Positions 1-7,862 of a DNA stretch of 14,648 bases are shown in pieces. The first letter of the stretch is position 1. Each line of letters starts with the position of its first letter. Source of the stretch: Bacillota bacterium (lineage in GTDB: Bacteria; Bacillota_I; Bacilli_A; Acholeplasmatales; Acholeplasmataceae); assembly GCA_006226985.1 (NCBI GenBank), contig SBGC01000030.1, forward strand, positions 1 through 14,648, given 5' to 3'. A program made the translations under genes and the position numbers. A model generated the notes under the pieces. It was not told the DNA's origin. It saw nothing but the letters and a program-made list of their open reading frames with translations, and ran no database searches.

Positions 1-93
1 GACAATATAACAAAGTTATGATAACATGAAGGTGAATTATGAATATTTATTCACTGTTTTAAATTCAGTATACACAGATAAAAAGTGCTTAAC

Positions 94-116
94 AAAGCCA
101 AATATTTGCTTTTTTT
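94..116 (+). terminator. weak intrinsic terminator of an upstream gene (possible)
   Basis: AAAGC (94-98) pairs with GCTTT (108-112), with one bulged C and two further A-T pairs around an ATAT loop, and runs into a T-tract at 110-116. This is the layout of a weak rho-independent terminator, probably closing a gene left of the window. A longer-range pairing of ATACACA (70-76) with TGTGTAT (120-126) would enclose it, so a leader or attenuator for the thiolase operon is an alternative. The stem is short and AT-rich. Confidence 0.35.
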
Positions 117-171
117 ATATGTGTATTCTCTTTTTATAGAAAAATTGAAAACGCTTTAGGAGGAGTAACAA

Positions 172-1377
172 ATGAAGAAAGTTTATGTCGTAGGTGCCAA
201 AAGAAGTGCGATTGGATCGTTTATGGGGACTTTATCTCCAGTCCATCCAGCTGATTTTGGTTCACAAGTTTTAAAAGTTCTACTTGAAGAAACAAACATT
301 GATAAATCAGCGATTGATGAAGTTTTAGTTGGTAACATTTTACCTGCTGGTTTAAAACAAGGTTTAGCGCGTCAAATTTCGATTAAAGCAGGTATTCCAT
401 CATCTGTTCCTGCATATGGTGTGAATATGGTGTGTGGTAGTGGGATGAAGACATTAATGAATGCTTACACAAACATCGCATTAGGATTACACAACTTAGT
501 TGTCGCTGGTGGGGCTGAATCTATGTCAAATACACCTTATTTAGTACCCGCACAAGTTCGTCAAGGTGTAAAAATGGGTGAACAAGTTTTAAGAGACCAT
601 ATGTTATACGACGCTTTAACAGATGCTTTTGAAGGATATCATATGGGTATCACTGCTGAGCATATCGTTGAAAAGTATGGATTAACACGCGAAGAGCAAG
701 ATGAGTTTGCGATAAACTCACAAATCAAAGCGATTGCTGCTCAAGATGCTGGTAAATTTAAAGATGAAATCGTTCCGATTACGATTCCCGGTCGAAAAGG
801 GGATACTATTTTTGATCAAGATGAATTCATTAATCGCAGCACATCATTAGAAAAATTATCACAACTACGTCCTGCATTCAAAAAGGATGGATCAGTAACA
901 GCTGGTTCTTCATCTGGTATAAACGATGGAGCAAGCTTTATCCTTCTTGCAAGTGAAGAAGCTGTCAAGAAATATCATTTGACGGTTTTAGCTGAAGTTG
1001 TTGGCATTGGTCAAGGTGGCGTTGATCCATCGGTTATGGGACTAGGTCCAACACCTGCTATTCGTCAAGCATTAAAACATGCAAATTTAAAACTCACAGA
1101 TATTGAATTATTTGAACTTAACGAAGCATTCGCAGCGCAATCACTTGGTGTGATTAAAGAATTAACTGTAGAACACAATGTTTCAAAAGAGTTTATCTTA
1201 GATCGTTGCAACGTCAATGGTGGAGCTATTGCATTAGGTCATCCCGTTGGGGCAAGCGGAAACAGAATCATCGTCACACTTCTTCATGAAATGATGAAAT
1301 CAAATAAAACATTAGGTCTCGCAAGTCTTTGTATCGGTGGCGGGATGGGAACAGCAGTTATCTTAAAAAAGGTATAA
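172..1377 (+). CDS. acetyl-CoA acetyltransferase (thiolase II)
   Basis: A cytoplasmic thiolase of 401 residues, the usual length for the family. It would interconvert two acetyl-CoA with acetoacetyl-CoA, or cleave a longer 3-ketoacyl-CoA. The three catalytic blocks are intact: nucleophile Cys88 in VCGSGMK, His357 in GHPVGASG, and the acid/base Cys387 in CIGGGMG. The NEAF motif lies at 317-320 and the SGINDGA loop near 248-254. The start is fixed by AGGAGGAG (158-165) six bases before ATG. It is the first gene of a long operon, and the thioesterase begins four bases after its stop. Sequence alone does not separate a biosynthetic (PhaA/AtoB-type) from a degradative role. The neighbouring CoA-transferase and dehydrogenase fit acetoacetyl-CoA or branched 3-ketoacyl-CoA metabolism (inference). 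Confidence 0.93.
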   Translation: MKKVYVVGAKRSAIGSFMGTLSPVHPADFGSQVLKVLLEETNIDKSAIDEVLVGNILPAGLKQGLARQISIKAGIPSSVPAYGVNMVCGSGMKTLMNAYTNIALGLHNLVVAGGAESMSNTPYLVPAQVRQGVKMGEQVLRDHMLYDALTDAFEGYHMGITAEHIVEKYGLTREEQDEFAINSQIKAIAAQDAGKFKDEIVPITIPGRKGDTIFDQDEFINRSTSLEKLSQLRPAFKKDGSVTAGSSSGINDGASFILLASEEAVKKYHLTVLAEVVGIGQGGVDPSVMGLGPTPAIRQALKHANLKLTDIELFELNEAFAAQSLGVIKELTVEHNVSKEFILDRCNVNGGAIALGHPVGASGNRIIVTLLHEMMKSNKTLGLASLCIGGGMGTAVILKKV

Positions 1378-1381
1378 ACTG

Positions 1382-1819
1382 ATGGTTATAGATTTTAAAA
1401 CTATTCAATTGACTGACTATCCTGTCAAAACATTTGAAAAGATAAGATATGCTGACCTAGATAGACAAGGTCATGTGAATAATGCTATATTTTCAACATT
1501 TCTTGAAACGGGTCGTGTTGAAATCTTAAGAGATCTTGCATTAAATGAGATGATTGAAAAAAGTGAATTTGTTATTGCTAATCTCAATTTAAACTTCATC
1601 AATGAAATTAATTGGCCAGGTACTGTTGAAATTGGAACAGGTATCATCAATATCGGTCAGAGTTCAATCAAATTGATTCAAAGCATTTTTCAAGAATCAG
1701 AACTTAAAGCAACTGCTGAAAGTGTGATTGTACAAGTCGATATGTACACAAAGAAATCGAAACCATTATCTGATGCATATAAATCTGCAATCGAAAAATA
1801 TGTTTTTAATAAAAAATAA
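1382..1819 (+). CDS. acyl-CoA thioesterase, 4HBT/YbgC-like hotdog fold
   Basis: A 145-residue single hotdog domain, typical of the 4-hydroxybenzoyl-CoA thioesterase/YbgC/FadM group, which hydrolyses acyl-CoA to free acid and CoA. The signature is at 21-34: RYADLDRQGHVNN, with Asp27 at the position of the catalytic Asp of the Pseudomonas enzyme. A long helix follows (FLETGRVEIL, 40-49). The C-terminal half has the expected beta strands and a lysine-rich end. It lies four bases after the thiolase stop with only a weak AAAGG site, so translational coupling is likely. A plain acyl-acyl-carrier-protein thioesterase is an alternative. In this operon it could release a free acid product or recycle trapped CoA (inference). 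Confidence 0.82.
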   Translation: MVIDFKTIQLTDYPVKTFEKIRYADLDRQGHVNNAIFSTFLETGRVEILRDLALNEMIEKSEFVIANLNLNFINEINWPGTVEIGTGIINIGQSSIKLIQSIFQESELKATAESVIVQVDMYTKKSKPLSDAYKSAIEKYVFNKK

Positions 1820-1823
1820 GGAG
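1817..1823 (+). promoter_or_regulatory. ribosome binding site that sets the dehydrogenase start
   Basis: TAAGGAG overlaps the thioesterase stop codon and ends six bases before ATG 1830. It decides the start: an in-frame ATG at 1728 would add 34 residues that lie entirely inside the thioesterase gene in another frame and resemble no dehydrogenase N-terminus. Confidence 0.8.
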
Positions 1824-1829
1824 AATATC

Positions 1830-2552
1830 ATGGGAAAATTAACCAATAAAGTCGCTGTCGTTACTGGCGGTGCAAAAGGATTAGGACAAGCAATTGCTGA
1901 AGCATTTGCAAATGAAGGAGCTTTAGTTATTGCATGTGATATGGGTGAATTAACTTATACACATAAAAATGTTGTTGGCTATCACTTAAATGTGACTGAT
2001 GTACAAGGCATTCAAACATTTTTTGATGAAGTCGTTGCAAAATATGGAAAAATTGATATTTTAGTTAACAATGCGGGTATTACAAAAGATGCAATGACAC
2101 GAAAAATGACTGATGACCAATGGAATGCAGTTATTGATGTTAACTTAAAGGGTGTCTTTAATATGACTCGTCTGATTGGACCTCTTATGGAAACAAACGG
2201 TTATGGTTCAATTATCAACATTTCGTCAGTAGTTGGTGTATTTGGTAATATCGGACAAGCAAACTATGCAGCAACTAAAGCCGGTGTAATTGGATTAACA
2301 ATGACTTGGGCAAAAGAGTTTGCGAGAAAAGGTGCTAATGTGAGAGTGAATGCAATTGCTCCAGGTTACATCATGACTGACATTTTAAAAACAGTTCCAC
2401 AAGATTTACTTGATGGTTTTGCTAAACTTACAATGTTAGGACGTTTAGGTCAACCACATGAAATCGCTAATGTTGCTTTATTCTTAGCATCCGATGATGC
2501 ATCATACATTACAGGACAAACACTCAATGTTAATGGTGGTATGCGTTTATAA
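1830..2552 (+). CDS. short-chain dehydrogenase/reductase, FabG/3-hydroxyacyl-CoA dehydrogenase type
   Basis: A 240-residue classical SDR that would interconvert a 3-ketoacyl and a 3-hydroxyacyl thioester, or 3-hydroxybutyrate and acetoacetate. Visible motifs are the dinucleotide loop TGGAKGLG (12-19), NNAG (80-83), catalytic Asn105, Ser133, Tyr146 and Lys150 (YAATK), and the PGYIMTD segment near 178-184. The C-terminus ITGQTLNVNGGM matches the FabG family closely. Asp37 sits at the end of the second beta strand, a position that usually marks NAD(H) rather than NADP(H) use (family knowledge). That favours an oxidative role over fatty-acid synthesis. It is third in the operon, ten bases after the thioesterase. 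FabG, PhaB and 3-hydroxybutyrate dehydrogenase cannot be separated by motif. Confidence 0.88.
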   Translation: MGKLTNKVAVVTGGAKGLGQAIAEAFANEGALVIACDMGELTYTHKNVVGYHLNVTDVQGIQTFFDEVVAKYGKIDILVNNAGITKDAMTRKMTDDQWNAVIDVNLKGVFNMTRLIGPLMETNGYGSIINISSVVGVFGNIGQANYAATKAGVIGLTMTWAKEFARKGANVRVNAIAPGYIMTDILKTVPQDLLDGFAKLTMLGRLGQPHEIANVALFLASDDASYITGQTLNVNGGMRL

Positions 2553-2577
2553 TTTTTAAACTAAAGGAGTTTCATTT

Positions 2578-3606
2578 ATGACAAAAATAGATGTAGGTAT
2601 CGTTGGAACGGGCATATACCTACCCAAAGAAAGAATGACTGCAAGAGAAATTGCAAATGCAACAAAAGGCATTTGGAGTGAAGTTGCTATCATCGATAAA
2701 TTAGGTATTCATGAAAAAGTAGTTCCATCAGATGCTAAAACAGATGGAACTCAAGAAATGGGTGCTTTAGCTGCGCTTGATGCACTCAAAAACACAGGGA
2801 TTGATCCAAAGGATATTGATGTCATTTTATCTGTAACAGAAGAATGGAAGGAATTTCCTTTAACAACCTCAGCACTTTATATTCAAGACCGTATTGGTGC
2901 AACCAATGCTTGGGGTATTGATGTTCAAAATCGTTGCTGTACAACTGTATCAGCGATGAAAATGGCAAAAGATATGCTCATTGCAGATGATGAAATCCAT
3001 GTCATCATGGTCGTTGGAGGATACAGAAATGGTGATTTTGTCGATTATACCGATAAAGATATGTCCATGATGTATAACCTTGGTGCAGGTGGTGGAGCAA
3101 TCATCTTAAAGAAAAATTATCATAGAAATTTATTACTTGGATCACATGTCATAGGTGATGGTTCACTATCCAGAACAGCTGGTGTCGAAATTGGGGGCAT
3201 TTGCAATCCAATTACGCCAGAAAATATGGATGAAGCAAAAAAATCATTAAGACTTCTTGATCCAGTGAAGATGAAAAATCGTTTAAATGAAGTATCGATG
3301 CCCAATTGGTTTAAATGCATCGATGAATCACTTCGTAAATCAAATCTAGAAAGAAAAGATATTGGTTATCTCGATATTCTTCATATTAAACGCTCAGGAC
3401 ATGATCAAATGGTTAAAGATTTAGGTTTATCTCCTGAACAAACGATTTATCTTGAAGATTATGGCCACATTGGTCAAATCGACCAAATCCTTTCCCTTCA
3501 TTTAGCCTTAGAACAAGGCAAAGTCAAAGATGGAACGATTGTATGTATGTTAGCAGCCGGTATCGGTTATGTTTGGGCAGCTAATATCATTAGGTGGGGG
3601 GTATAA
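2578..3606 (+). CDS. divergent 3-oxoacyl-ACP synthase III-like (thiolase superfamily) enzyme
   Basis: A 342-residue protein with the FabH/HMG-CoA-synthase fold signature: an N-terminal GIVGTGIYLPKE block, DIDVILSVTEEW near 79-90, a Cys pair CC (120-121) after IDVQNR, and GAGGGAIIL near 169-177. Cys120 aligns with the FabH nucleophile (five residues after an Asp, as in FabH). His269 in ILHIKRSGH matches the FabH catalytic His. The FabH Asn of the YGNTSA motif is replaced: here the block reads DYGHIGQIDQ (294-303), with His297 at that position. It probably condenses or cleaves acyl thioesters by a Claisen reaction, but substrate and direction are unknown. AAAGGAG (2563-2569) lies eight bases before ATG. 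The livH start follows one base after the stop, tying the enzyme to the transporter. HMG-CoA synthase is less likely because the N-terminal half is FabH-like. Confidence 0.75.
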   Translation: MTKIDVGIVGTGIYLPKERMTAREIANATKGIWSEVAIIDKLGIHEKVVPSDAKTDGTQEMGALAALDALKNTGIDPKDIDVILSVTEEWKEFPLTTSALYIQDRIGATNAWGIDVQNRCCTTVSAMKMAKDMLIADDEIHVIMVVGGYRNGDFVDYTDKDMSMMYNLGAGGGAIILKKNYHRNLLLGSHVIGDGSLSRTAGVEIGGICNPITPENMDEAKKSLRLLDPVKMKNRLNEVSMPNWFKCIDESLRKSNLERKDIGYLDILHIKRSGHDQMVKDLGLSPEQTIYLEDYGHIGQIDQILSLHLALEQGKVKDGTIVCMLAAGIGYVWAANIIRWGV

Positions 3607-3607
3607 T

Positions 3608-4540
3608 ATGTCATTAAGTTTGATTTTAGGAACACTCTTTAATGCTTTATACCAAGCTTCCTTACTTGCATTAGTGACTTTTGCGATTACACTGATTTTT
3701 AAAACATCGTATACAACAAACTTTGCTCAAGGATCTATTGGAACATTTACATCGTTTTTTGCGACAATCTTCCATTTAAATGTCTTAACAAAGTTATTCC
3801 CAAATATGAGCAGTGTGATGCTGATCATCTTAGCGATGGGATCAGGATTTATCATTGGGTTTATCCTTGGTATTTTAATTGACATCATCTTAATTCGAAA
3901 ATCGAAGTTTTCCAATGTTTTAACCAAACAAATGATTACGATGGGGATGGTCTTAGTATTAACAGGTGTAGTAGCAACTGTTTATAAAGGCTATTTAACA
4001 CCACCACCTTCTGTTCCAGCATTCTTTGATACAGAACAAGCAGTGAGATTTATGGTTGATGGTAGAGAAGTCAGTTTTTTATACCAACGTATATTAACGA
4101 TTTTATTATCTGTAATCATTATTTTCACAATCTTCGCTTTGCTTAAGTTCACGAAATGGGGCTTAGGTGTCAGAGCAACTGCTTCGAATGAAAAAGTTGC
4201 ATCGATGATGGGTGTTAATACAAAATTTATTACGGCTATGAGCTGGGGTATCGCTGCATCAATTGGTAGTATCGCAGCATTTCTCTATGCAGTTGACCAG
4301 ACCTTAAATACTGGGCTTATGGTATTTATGCAAGTCAACGGTTTCTTAGCTGGTGTTATGGGTGGATTTGCAACATTCTTTGGACCTGTTGTTGGTGCCA
4401 TCTTAATTCCAGTTGTTAATGCATTTGCACAACGCTATTTTGGTATATGGAGCATGGTATTCATTTATGTTTTAGTCCTCGTTGTCGTGTTAATTAGACC
4501 TACCGGTTTATTCGGTAAGAAAGTCGCAAAGAAGGTGTAG
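3608..4540 (+). CDS. livH: branched-chain amino acid-type ABC transporter permease LivH
   Basis: A 310-residue integral membrane permease with about eight hydrophobic segments. With LivM it forms the membrane channel of a HAAT-family importer. The cytoplasmic coupling loop is at 184-205 (WGLGVRATASNEKVASMMG), the hallmark of LivH proteins, and the SYTTNFAQGSIG block (34-44) is also typical. The C-terminus ends in the usual RPTGLFGKK. ATG 3608 is chosen because GGTGGGGGG (3593-3601) lies six bases upstream. A longer in-frame start at 3569 would overlap the previous gene and add 13 residues atypical of the family. The membrane part starts right after the acyl-CoA enzymes with one base between, so it is cotranscribed with them. 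The ligand class (amino acid, carboxylate or amide) is not set by this subunit. Confidence 0.9.
   Translation: MSLSLILGTLFNALYQASLLALVTFAITLIFKTSYTTNFAQGSIGTFTSFFATIFHLNVLTKLFPNMSSVMLIILAMGSGFIIGFILGILIDIILIRKSKFSNVLTKQMITMGMVLVLTGVVATVYKGYLTPPPSVPAFFDTEQAVRFMVDGREVSFLYQRILTILLSVIIIFTIFALLKFTKWGLGVRATASNEKVASMMGVNTKFITAMSWGIAASIGSIAAFLYAVDQTLNTGLMVFMQVNGFLAGVMGGFATFFGPVVGAILIPVVNAFAQRYFGIWSMVFIYVLVLVVVLIRPTGLFGKKVAKKV
4531..4537 (+). promoter_or_regulatory. ribosome binding site deciding the livM start
   Basis: GAAGGTG lies inside the end of livH. Two adjacent ATG codons follow the livH TAG, at 4541 and 4544. The second gives a normal six-base spacing and the first only three, so 4544 is preferred. 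Confidence 0.55.
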
Positions 4541-4543
4541 ATG

Positions 4544-5629
4544 ATGAAACTAAAACATTTACACGCGAAAAAATCGGCTTTTAGTCAGTCGCTTAAAACA
4601 TTCTCTAAACATCCATTTTTCGGTATTGTCTTATTATCTGGTGCATTTCTCATCTTACAGTTTATTGGCATGGCAGGTTTAATTTTGCCATCAACACTTA
4701 ATCAGATAGCACTTGTACTTATTTATTATATTGTTGGTTTAGGATTTACCTTACTACTTGGCTATGCTGGCTTAGCATCACTTGGTACCGCAGGTTTTAT
4801 TGGTCTAGGAACGTATGTGATTGCTGTCTTTACCGATTATTTAGGCTTACCGACAGAATTAGGTGTGATTGTAGGGATTACGTTATCTATTGTCTTAGGA
4901 ACCATTGTTGGTTTTATCTCATTACGTATTGAAGGGATGTATCTTGCGATTGTCACCTTAGGTATTTCTGAGATTTTAGTTGAAGTCTTTGGAAAATGGA
5001 CAGTGACAAAGTCAGGAGCACCTTATACAATCTTTAAGATGATGTTTCTTGGTTTAGAGATTAAACAAACTGATATCTACTCTGTCGTTTACTATTTCAT
5101 CATCATTGCACTGTTCTTAGTCATGGTAGGAACCATTAATATCATTAAAAGCCCAACAGGCAGAGCGATGCTTGCGATGAAGAACTCAACATCAGCAGCT
5201 CAAGCGATGGGAATCAGTTTAATTAAATATCGTCTACTTGCATTTATCCTTGCAACATTTACAGCAGGTTTAGGCGGTGCACTTTATTTCTTAAAGTACT
5301 CGACAACAAACCCATTGTCATGGGGACTCGCATTATCACTTAACATTTTAGCTGCAGTCGTCATTGGCGGTATGAAAAATATTTATGGTGTATTTGTTGG
5401 TACATTTATTGTCTTTGGTTTAAATGATTTATTACTCAAACGTATTGATTTCTTCAATCAATATCCAAGTGCATTTATGATCATTAATGGTGCACTCATT
5501 ATTTTAGTCGTAATGTTCTATCCTGGTGGAGTTATTCGTCTTTTTACAGATATTAAGCATATGTTTATGAAACTCTATCAAAAAGTAAATCTCGCTTGGA
5601 AGGAGTATCGTTATGGAAAAGATAACTAA
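4544..5629 (+). CDS. livM: branched-chain amino acid-type ABC transporter permease LivM
   Basis: The second channel subunit, 361 residues from the preferred ATG. A basic N-terminal tail of about 22 residues precedes roughly nine membrane segments. Diagnostic blocks are GYAGLASLGTAGF (73-85), the coupling loop SPTGRAMLAMKN...AMG (203-223), and VVIGGMKNIYGVFVG (272-286), all characteristic of LivM. A hydrophilic C-terminal tail of about 25 residues follows the last helix. The gene abuts livH and overlaps livG by 17 bases, so the transporter genes are translationally coupled. Confidence 0.9.
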   Translation: MKLKHLHAKKSAFSQSLKTFSKHPFFGIVLLSGAFLILQFIGMAGLILPSTLNQIALVLIYYIVGLGFTLLLGYAGLASLGTAGFIGLGTYVIAVFTDYLGLPTELGVIVGITLSIVLGTIVGFISLRIEGMYLAIVTLGISEILVEVFGKWTVTKSGAPYTIFKMMFLGLEIKQTDIYSVVYYFIIIALFLVMVGTINIIKSPTGRAMLAMKNSTSAAQAMGISLIKYRLLAFILATFTAGLGGALYFLKYSTTNPLSWGLALSLNILAAVVIGGMKNIYGVFVGTFIVFGLNDLLLKRIDFFNQYPSAFMIINGALIILVVMFYPGGVIRLFTDIKHMFMKLYQKVNLAWKEYRYGKDN

Positions 5630-7034
5630 TATGCTTTCTAAGTTTAAGAAGAATCTTCATAAATCTAAAAAAGAAAAACTCGATAAGAAACTAGAATTTA
5701 TAACATCATATCGCTATGTATTCGAAGAAGACCTAAAAAAACAAACGGATAAGAAGCTCTCAAAGATTCAAAAAGAACATGATGATATCTTATTACCACT
5801 TGAATTAAATCAACTGAGTAATGAAGATTTTCTAGAGATGATGACAAAAGAAGCTTTTGCTAAACTTGATCATCAATTGATGCTTCACATAAAAGCACTC
5901 AAACAGTCATTTAAACGAAAAGGTCAAGATACGACATCCGTTGAATATCAAACGAAAGAAAATGTACTTCGTTTAACCTATGATGAACGTAAACAAAAAC
6001 TTATTAGAACTTTTGAAAGAAATTTATTAGAACAAGAAATCAAGGGAAATCAAACAACTTACCTTGAAAAAGAAAAAGAATTAAATGCCATTTATGAGGA
6101 AGCAAAACAAGCATTGCAAAAAGAAAACGACATGAAATTGCAAGCTTATCTTGCCAAAGAGTCGAAAAAGATTCAGACACTTGAAGAAAAGATTAAAAAG
6201 ATTCAATCAAAAATCGCATTAAATACATCAAAGATTGAACTAGATGGTGTCACTGATCATGATTTACTCGTTCTCAAAAACCTGACCATGCGATTTGGTG
6301 GTTTGGTTGCAGTCAATGACTTATCATTTACAGTTAAAAAAGGTGAAATCTTTGGCTTAATTGGACCTAATGGTGCAGGTAAGACAACGGTATTTAATTG
6401 TATTACTCAATTTTATAAACCAACATCTGGTGACATCTATTATTTAAATCGTATCCATGAGTTTATTAACTTAAATGACTACAAAGTACATAACGTCATT
6501 AAAGAAGGTATTGCAAGAACATTCCAAAATGTTGAAATGGTTTGGGAATTATCGGTTTTAGATAACATGCTTGTAGGTAGTCATTCGAAGTTTAACACGG
6601 GTTTCTTCTCACATTTAATTCATAGTAAACAACTTAAGCGCGAAGAAAATGTTTTACGAGCAAAAGCAATCGACATCCTAAAAAAATTAGGCATCGAAGC
6701 ATACATGCATTATTATCCTTTCGGTTTACCATATGGCATCTTGAAAAAAATCGAATTAGCTCGAACGTTGATGACAAATCCATCACTGATCATCTTAGAT
6801 GAACCAGCAGCAGGCTTAAACGACTTAGAGACTAAAGAACTTGCAAAAACGATTAAGCAAATCCAAAAAGAATATAACTGCACAATCTTCTTAGTCGAAC
6901 ATGATATGGGACTTGTTATGGATATATGTGATACGATATGTGCCATCTCATTTGGTAAAAAGCTTGCGATTGGAACTCCTAAAGAGATTCAAGCAAACAA
7001 AGATGTTCAAACAGCATACTTAGGTGGTGAATAA
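5613..7034 (+). CDS. livG: ABC transporter ATP-binding protein LivG with a long coiled-coil N-terminal extension
   Basis: A 473-residue ATPase; ordinary LivG is about 250-260. Residues 1-215 are lysine- and glutamate-rich, strongly helical and almost free of Gly or Pro, with coiled-coil-like stretches near 150-205. The ABC domain starts near 218: Walker [10 protein letters not shown] (251-259), Q-loop Gln305 in RTFQN, Walker B LIILDEP (392-398) with Glu397, and switch His430 in VEHD. The signature motif is LPYGI (372-376), diverged from LSGGQ. LivG normally has LxYGQ or LxYGM, so the Ile is unusual. AAGGAG (5600-5605) gives a seven-base spacing to ATG 5613. No convincing internal start precedes the ABC part, and the frame is continuous, so this is one fused protein. 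It energises import together with LivF; the role of the extension is unknown (membrane, scaffold or regulatory contact). Confidence 0.9.
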   Translation: MEKITNMLSKFKKNLHKSKKEKLDKKLEFITSYRYVFEEDLKKQTDKKLSKIQKEHDDILLPLELNQLSNEDFLEMMTKEAFAKLDHQLMLHIKALKQSFKRKGQDTTSVEYQTKENVLRLTYDERKQKLIRTFERNLLEQEIKGNQTTYLEKEKELNAIYEEAKQALQKENDMKLQAYLAKESKKIQTLEEKIKKIQSKIALNTSKIELDGVTDHDLLVLKNLTMRFGGLVAVNDLSFTVKKGEIFGLIGPNGAGKTTVFNCITQFYKPTSGDIYYLNRIHEFINLNDYKVHNVIKEGIARTFQNVEMVWELSVLDNMLVGSHSKFNTGFFSHLIHSKQLKREENVLRAKAIDILKKLGIEAYMHYYPFGLPYGILKKIELARTLMTNPSLIILDEPAAGLNDLETKELAKTIKQIQKEYNCTIFLVEHDMGLVMDICDTICAISFGKKLAIGTPKEIQANKDVQTAYLGGE

Positions 7035-7035
7035 G

Positions 7036-7806
7036 ATGAAAATACTTGAGATTAAAGATTTAGTTGTTGATTACGGTATTATTCGCGCACTTAAAGGTGT
7101 AAATATGAACGTCGAAGAAGGAACGATTGTTGCAGTACTCGGTGCCAATGGTGCAGGTAAAACGACAGCCATTCGTACGATTTCAGGACTTGTCAAAGCA
7201 AAATCGGGTCATATTTTACTCAGTGGTAAAGACATAAAAAACTTAGATCCATCAAAAATTGCTAAACAAGGTATATTACAATCACCAGAAGGAAGACTCA
7301 TCTTAAATGGATTAACTGTTGAGCAAAACTTAAAAGTTGGCGCATATGGTTTAAAATCCAAAAAAGTAGAGATCGAAACTGATGGTGTTAAAAAGAGTGT
7401 ACGTGAATCTGTTGCAAAACAGATCAAAAGAAATCTTGATGAAGTCTATGGCTACTTTCCAATATTAAAAGAAAGAAGAAACCAACAAGCTTCAACACTC
7501 TCTGGTGGAGAACAACAAATGTTAGCCATCGGTAGAGCACTGATGGGATCACCTAAATTACTTTTACTTGATGAACCATCTCTCGGTTTAGCACCACTGA
7601 TTGTAAGAGATATTTTCAAAATTATTGACGAGATTAAGAAACGAGGAACAACAATCTTAATTGTTGAACAAAATGCTTATCAGACATTAAAGATTGCTGA
7701 TTATGCCTATATCCTCGAATTAGGGAAGATAAAAACCGAAGGAAAAGGTCAAGATCTTCTAAAAGATAAATCCTTGGTAGAAGCATACCTTGGCGAAAAT
7801 CATTGA
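7036..7806 (+). CDS. livF: ABC transporter ATP-binding protein LivF
   Basis: The second ATPase of the importer, 256 residues. It has Walker A GANGAGKTT (36-44), a Q-loop near SPEGR (83-87), an intact signature LSGGEQQ (155-161), Walker B LLLLDEP (175-181), and VEQN (210-213) at the switch position, the usual LivF form with Gln in place of His. About 20 charged residues at 107-127 look like a small insertion in the helical subdomain compared with common LivF proteins. ATG 7036 is one base after the livG stop, with GGTGG (7023-7027) upstream. A GTG at 7024 would overlap livG and add only four residues. The gene ends in TGA, which supports use of the standard code. Confidence 0.92.
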   Translation: MKILEIKDLVVDYGIIRALKGVNMNVEEGTIVAVLGANGAGKTTAIRTISGLVKAKSGHILLSGKDIKNLDPSKIAKQGILQSPEGRLILNGLTVEQNLKVGAYGLKSKKVEIETDGVKKSVRESVAKQIKRNLDEVYGYFPILKERRNQQASTLSGGEQQMLAIGRALMGSPKLLLLDEPSLGLAPLIVRDIFKIIDEIKKRGTTILIVEQNAYQTLKIADYAYILELGKIKTEGKGQDLLKDKSLVEAYLGENH

Positions 7807-7831
7807 TATTCCTGCGAAAAGCAGATATTAT
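7803..7831 (+). promoter_or_regulatory. internal sigma-A-type promoter for the solute-binding protein gene
   Basis: TTGATA (7803-7808, five of six matches to TTGACA) and TATTAT (7826-7831, five of six matches to TATAAT) are separated by exactly 17 bases, with the -35 overlapping the livF stop. The spacer carries an inverted repeat, CTGC (7812-7815) and GCAG (7821-7824) around GAAAA, flanked by ATAT on both sides. It could be an operator or an RNA hairpin in read-through transcripts. It would let the binding protein be made in excess over the membrane complex (inference). Confidence 0.55.
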
Positions 7832-7862
7832 AGCCTTAGAGGCAAAGAAAAAAGGAGAAATT

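Noticed and set aside
39..62. Seven-codon leader peptide (ATG to TAA) upstream of the thiolase
   Set aside because: Very short, no run of a regulatory amino acid, and only a weak GGTG before it.
3120..3320. Reverse-strand open frame inside the KASIII-like gene, and similar ones inside livH, livG, livF, the CoA-transferase and the first hydrolase
   Set aside because: They are antisense shadows of well-supported genes, lack ribosome binding sites and have no recognisable domains.
2578..3606. HMG-CoA synthase of a mevalonate pathway, paired with the thiolase
   Set aside because: The N-terminal half and the His motif are FabH-like, the catalytic Glu context of HMG-CoA synthase is not recognisable, and no other mevalonate gene lies nearby.
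7803..7862. Longer binding-protein start at ATG 7803
   Set aside because: It overlaps the livF end, lacks a ribosome binding site and would put 20 charged residues ahead of a perfect lipoprotein signal peptide.
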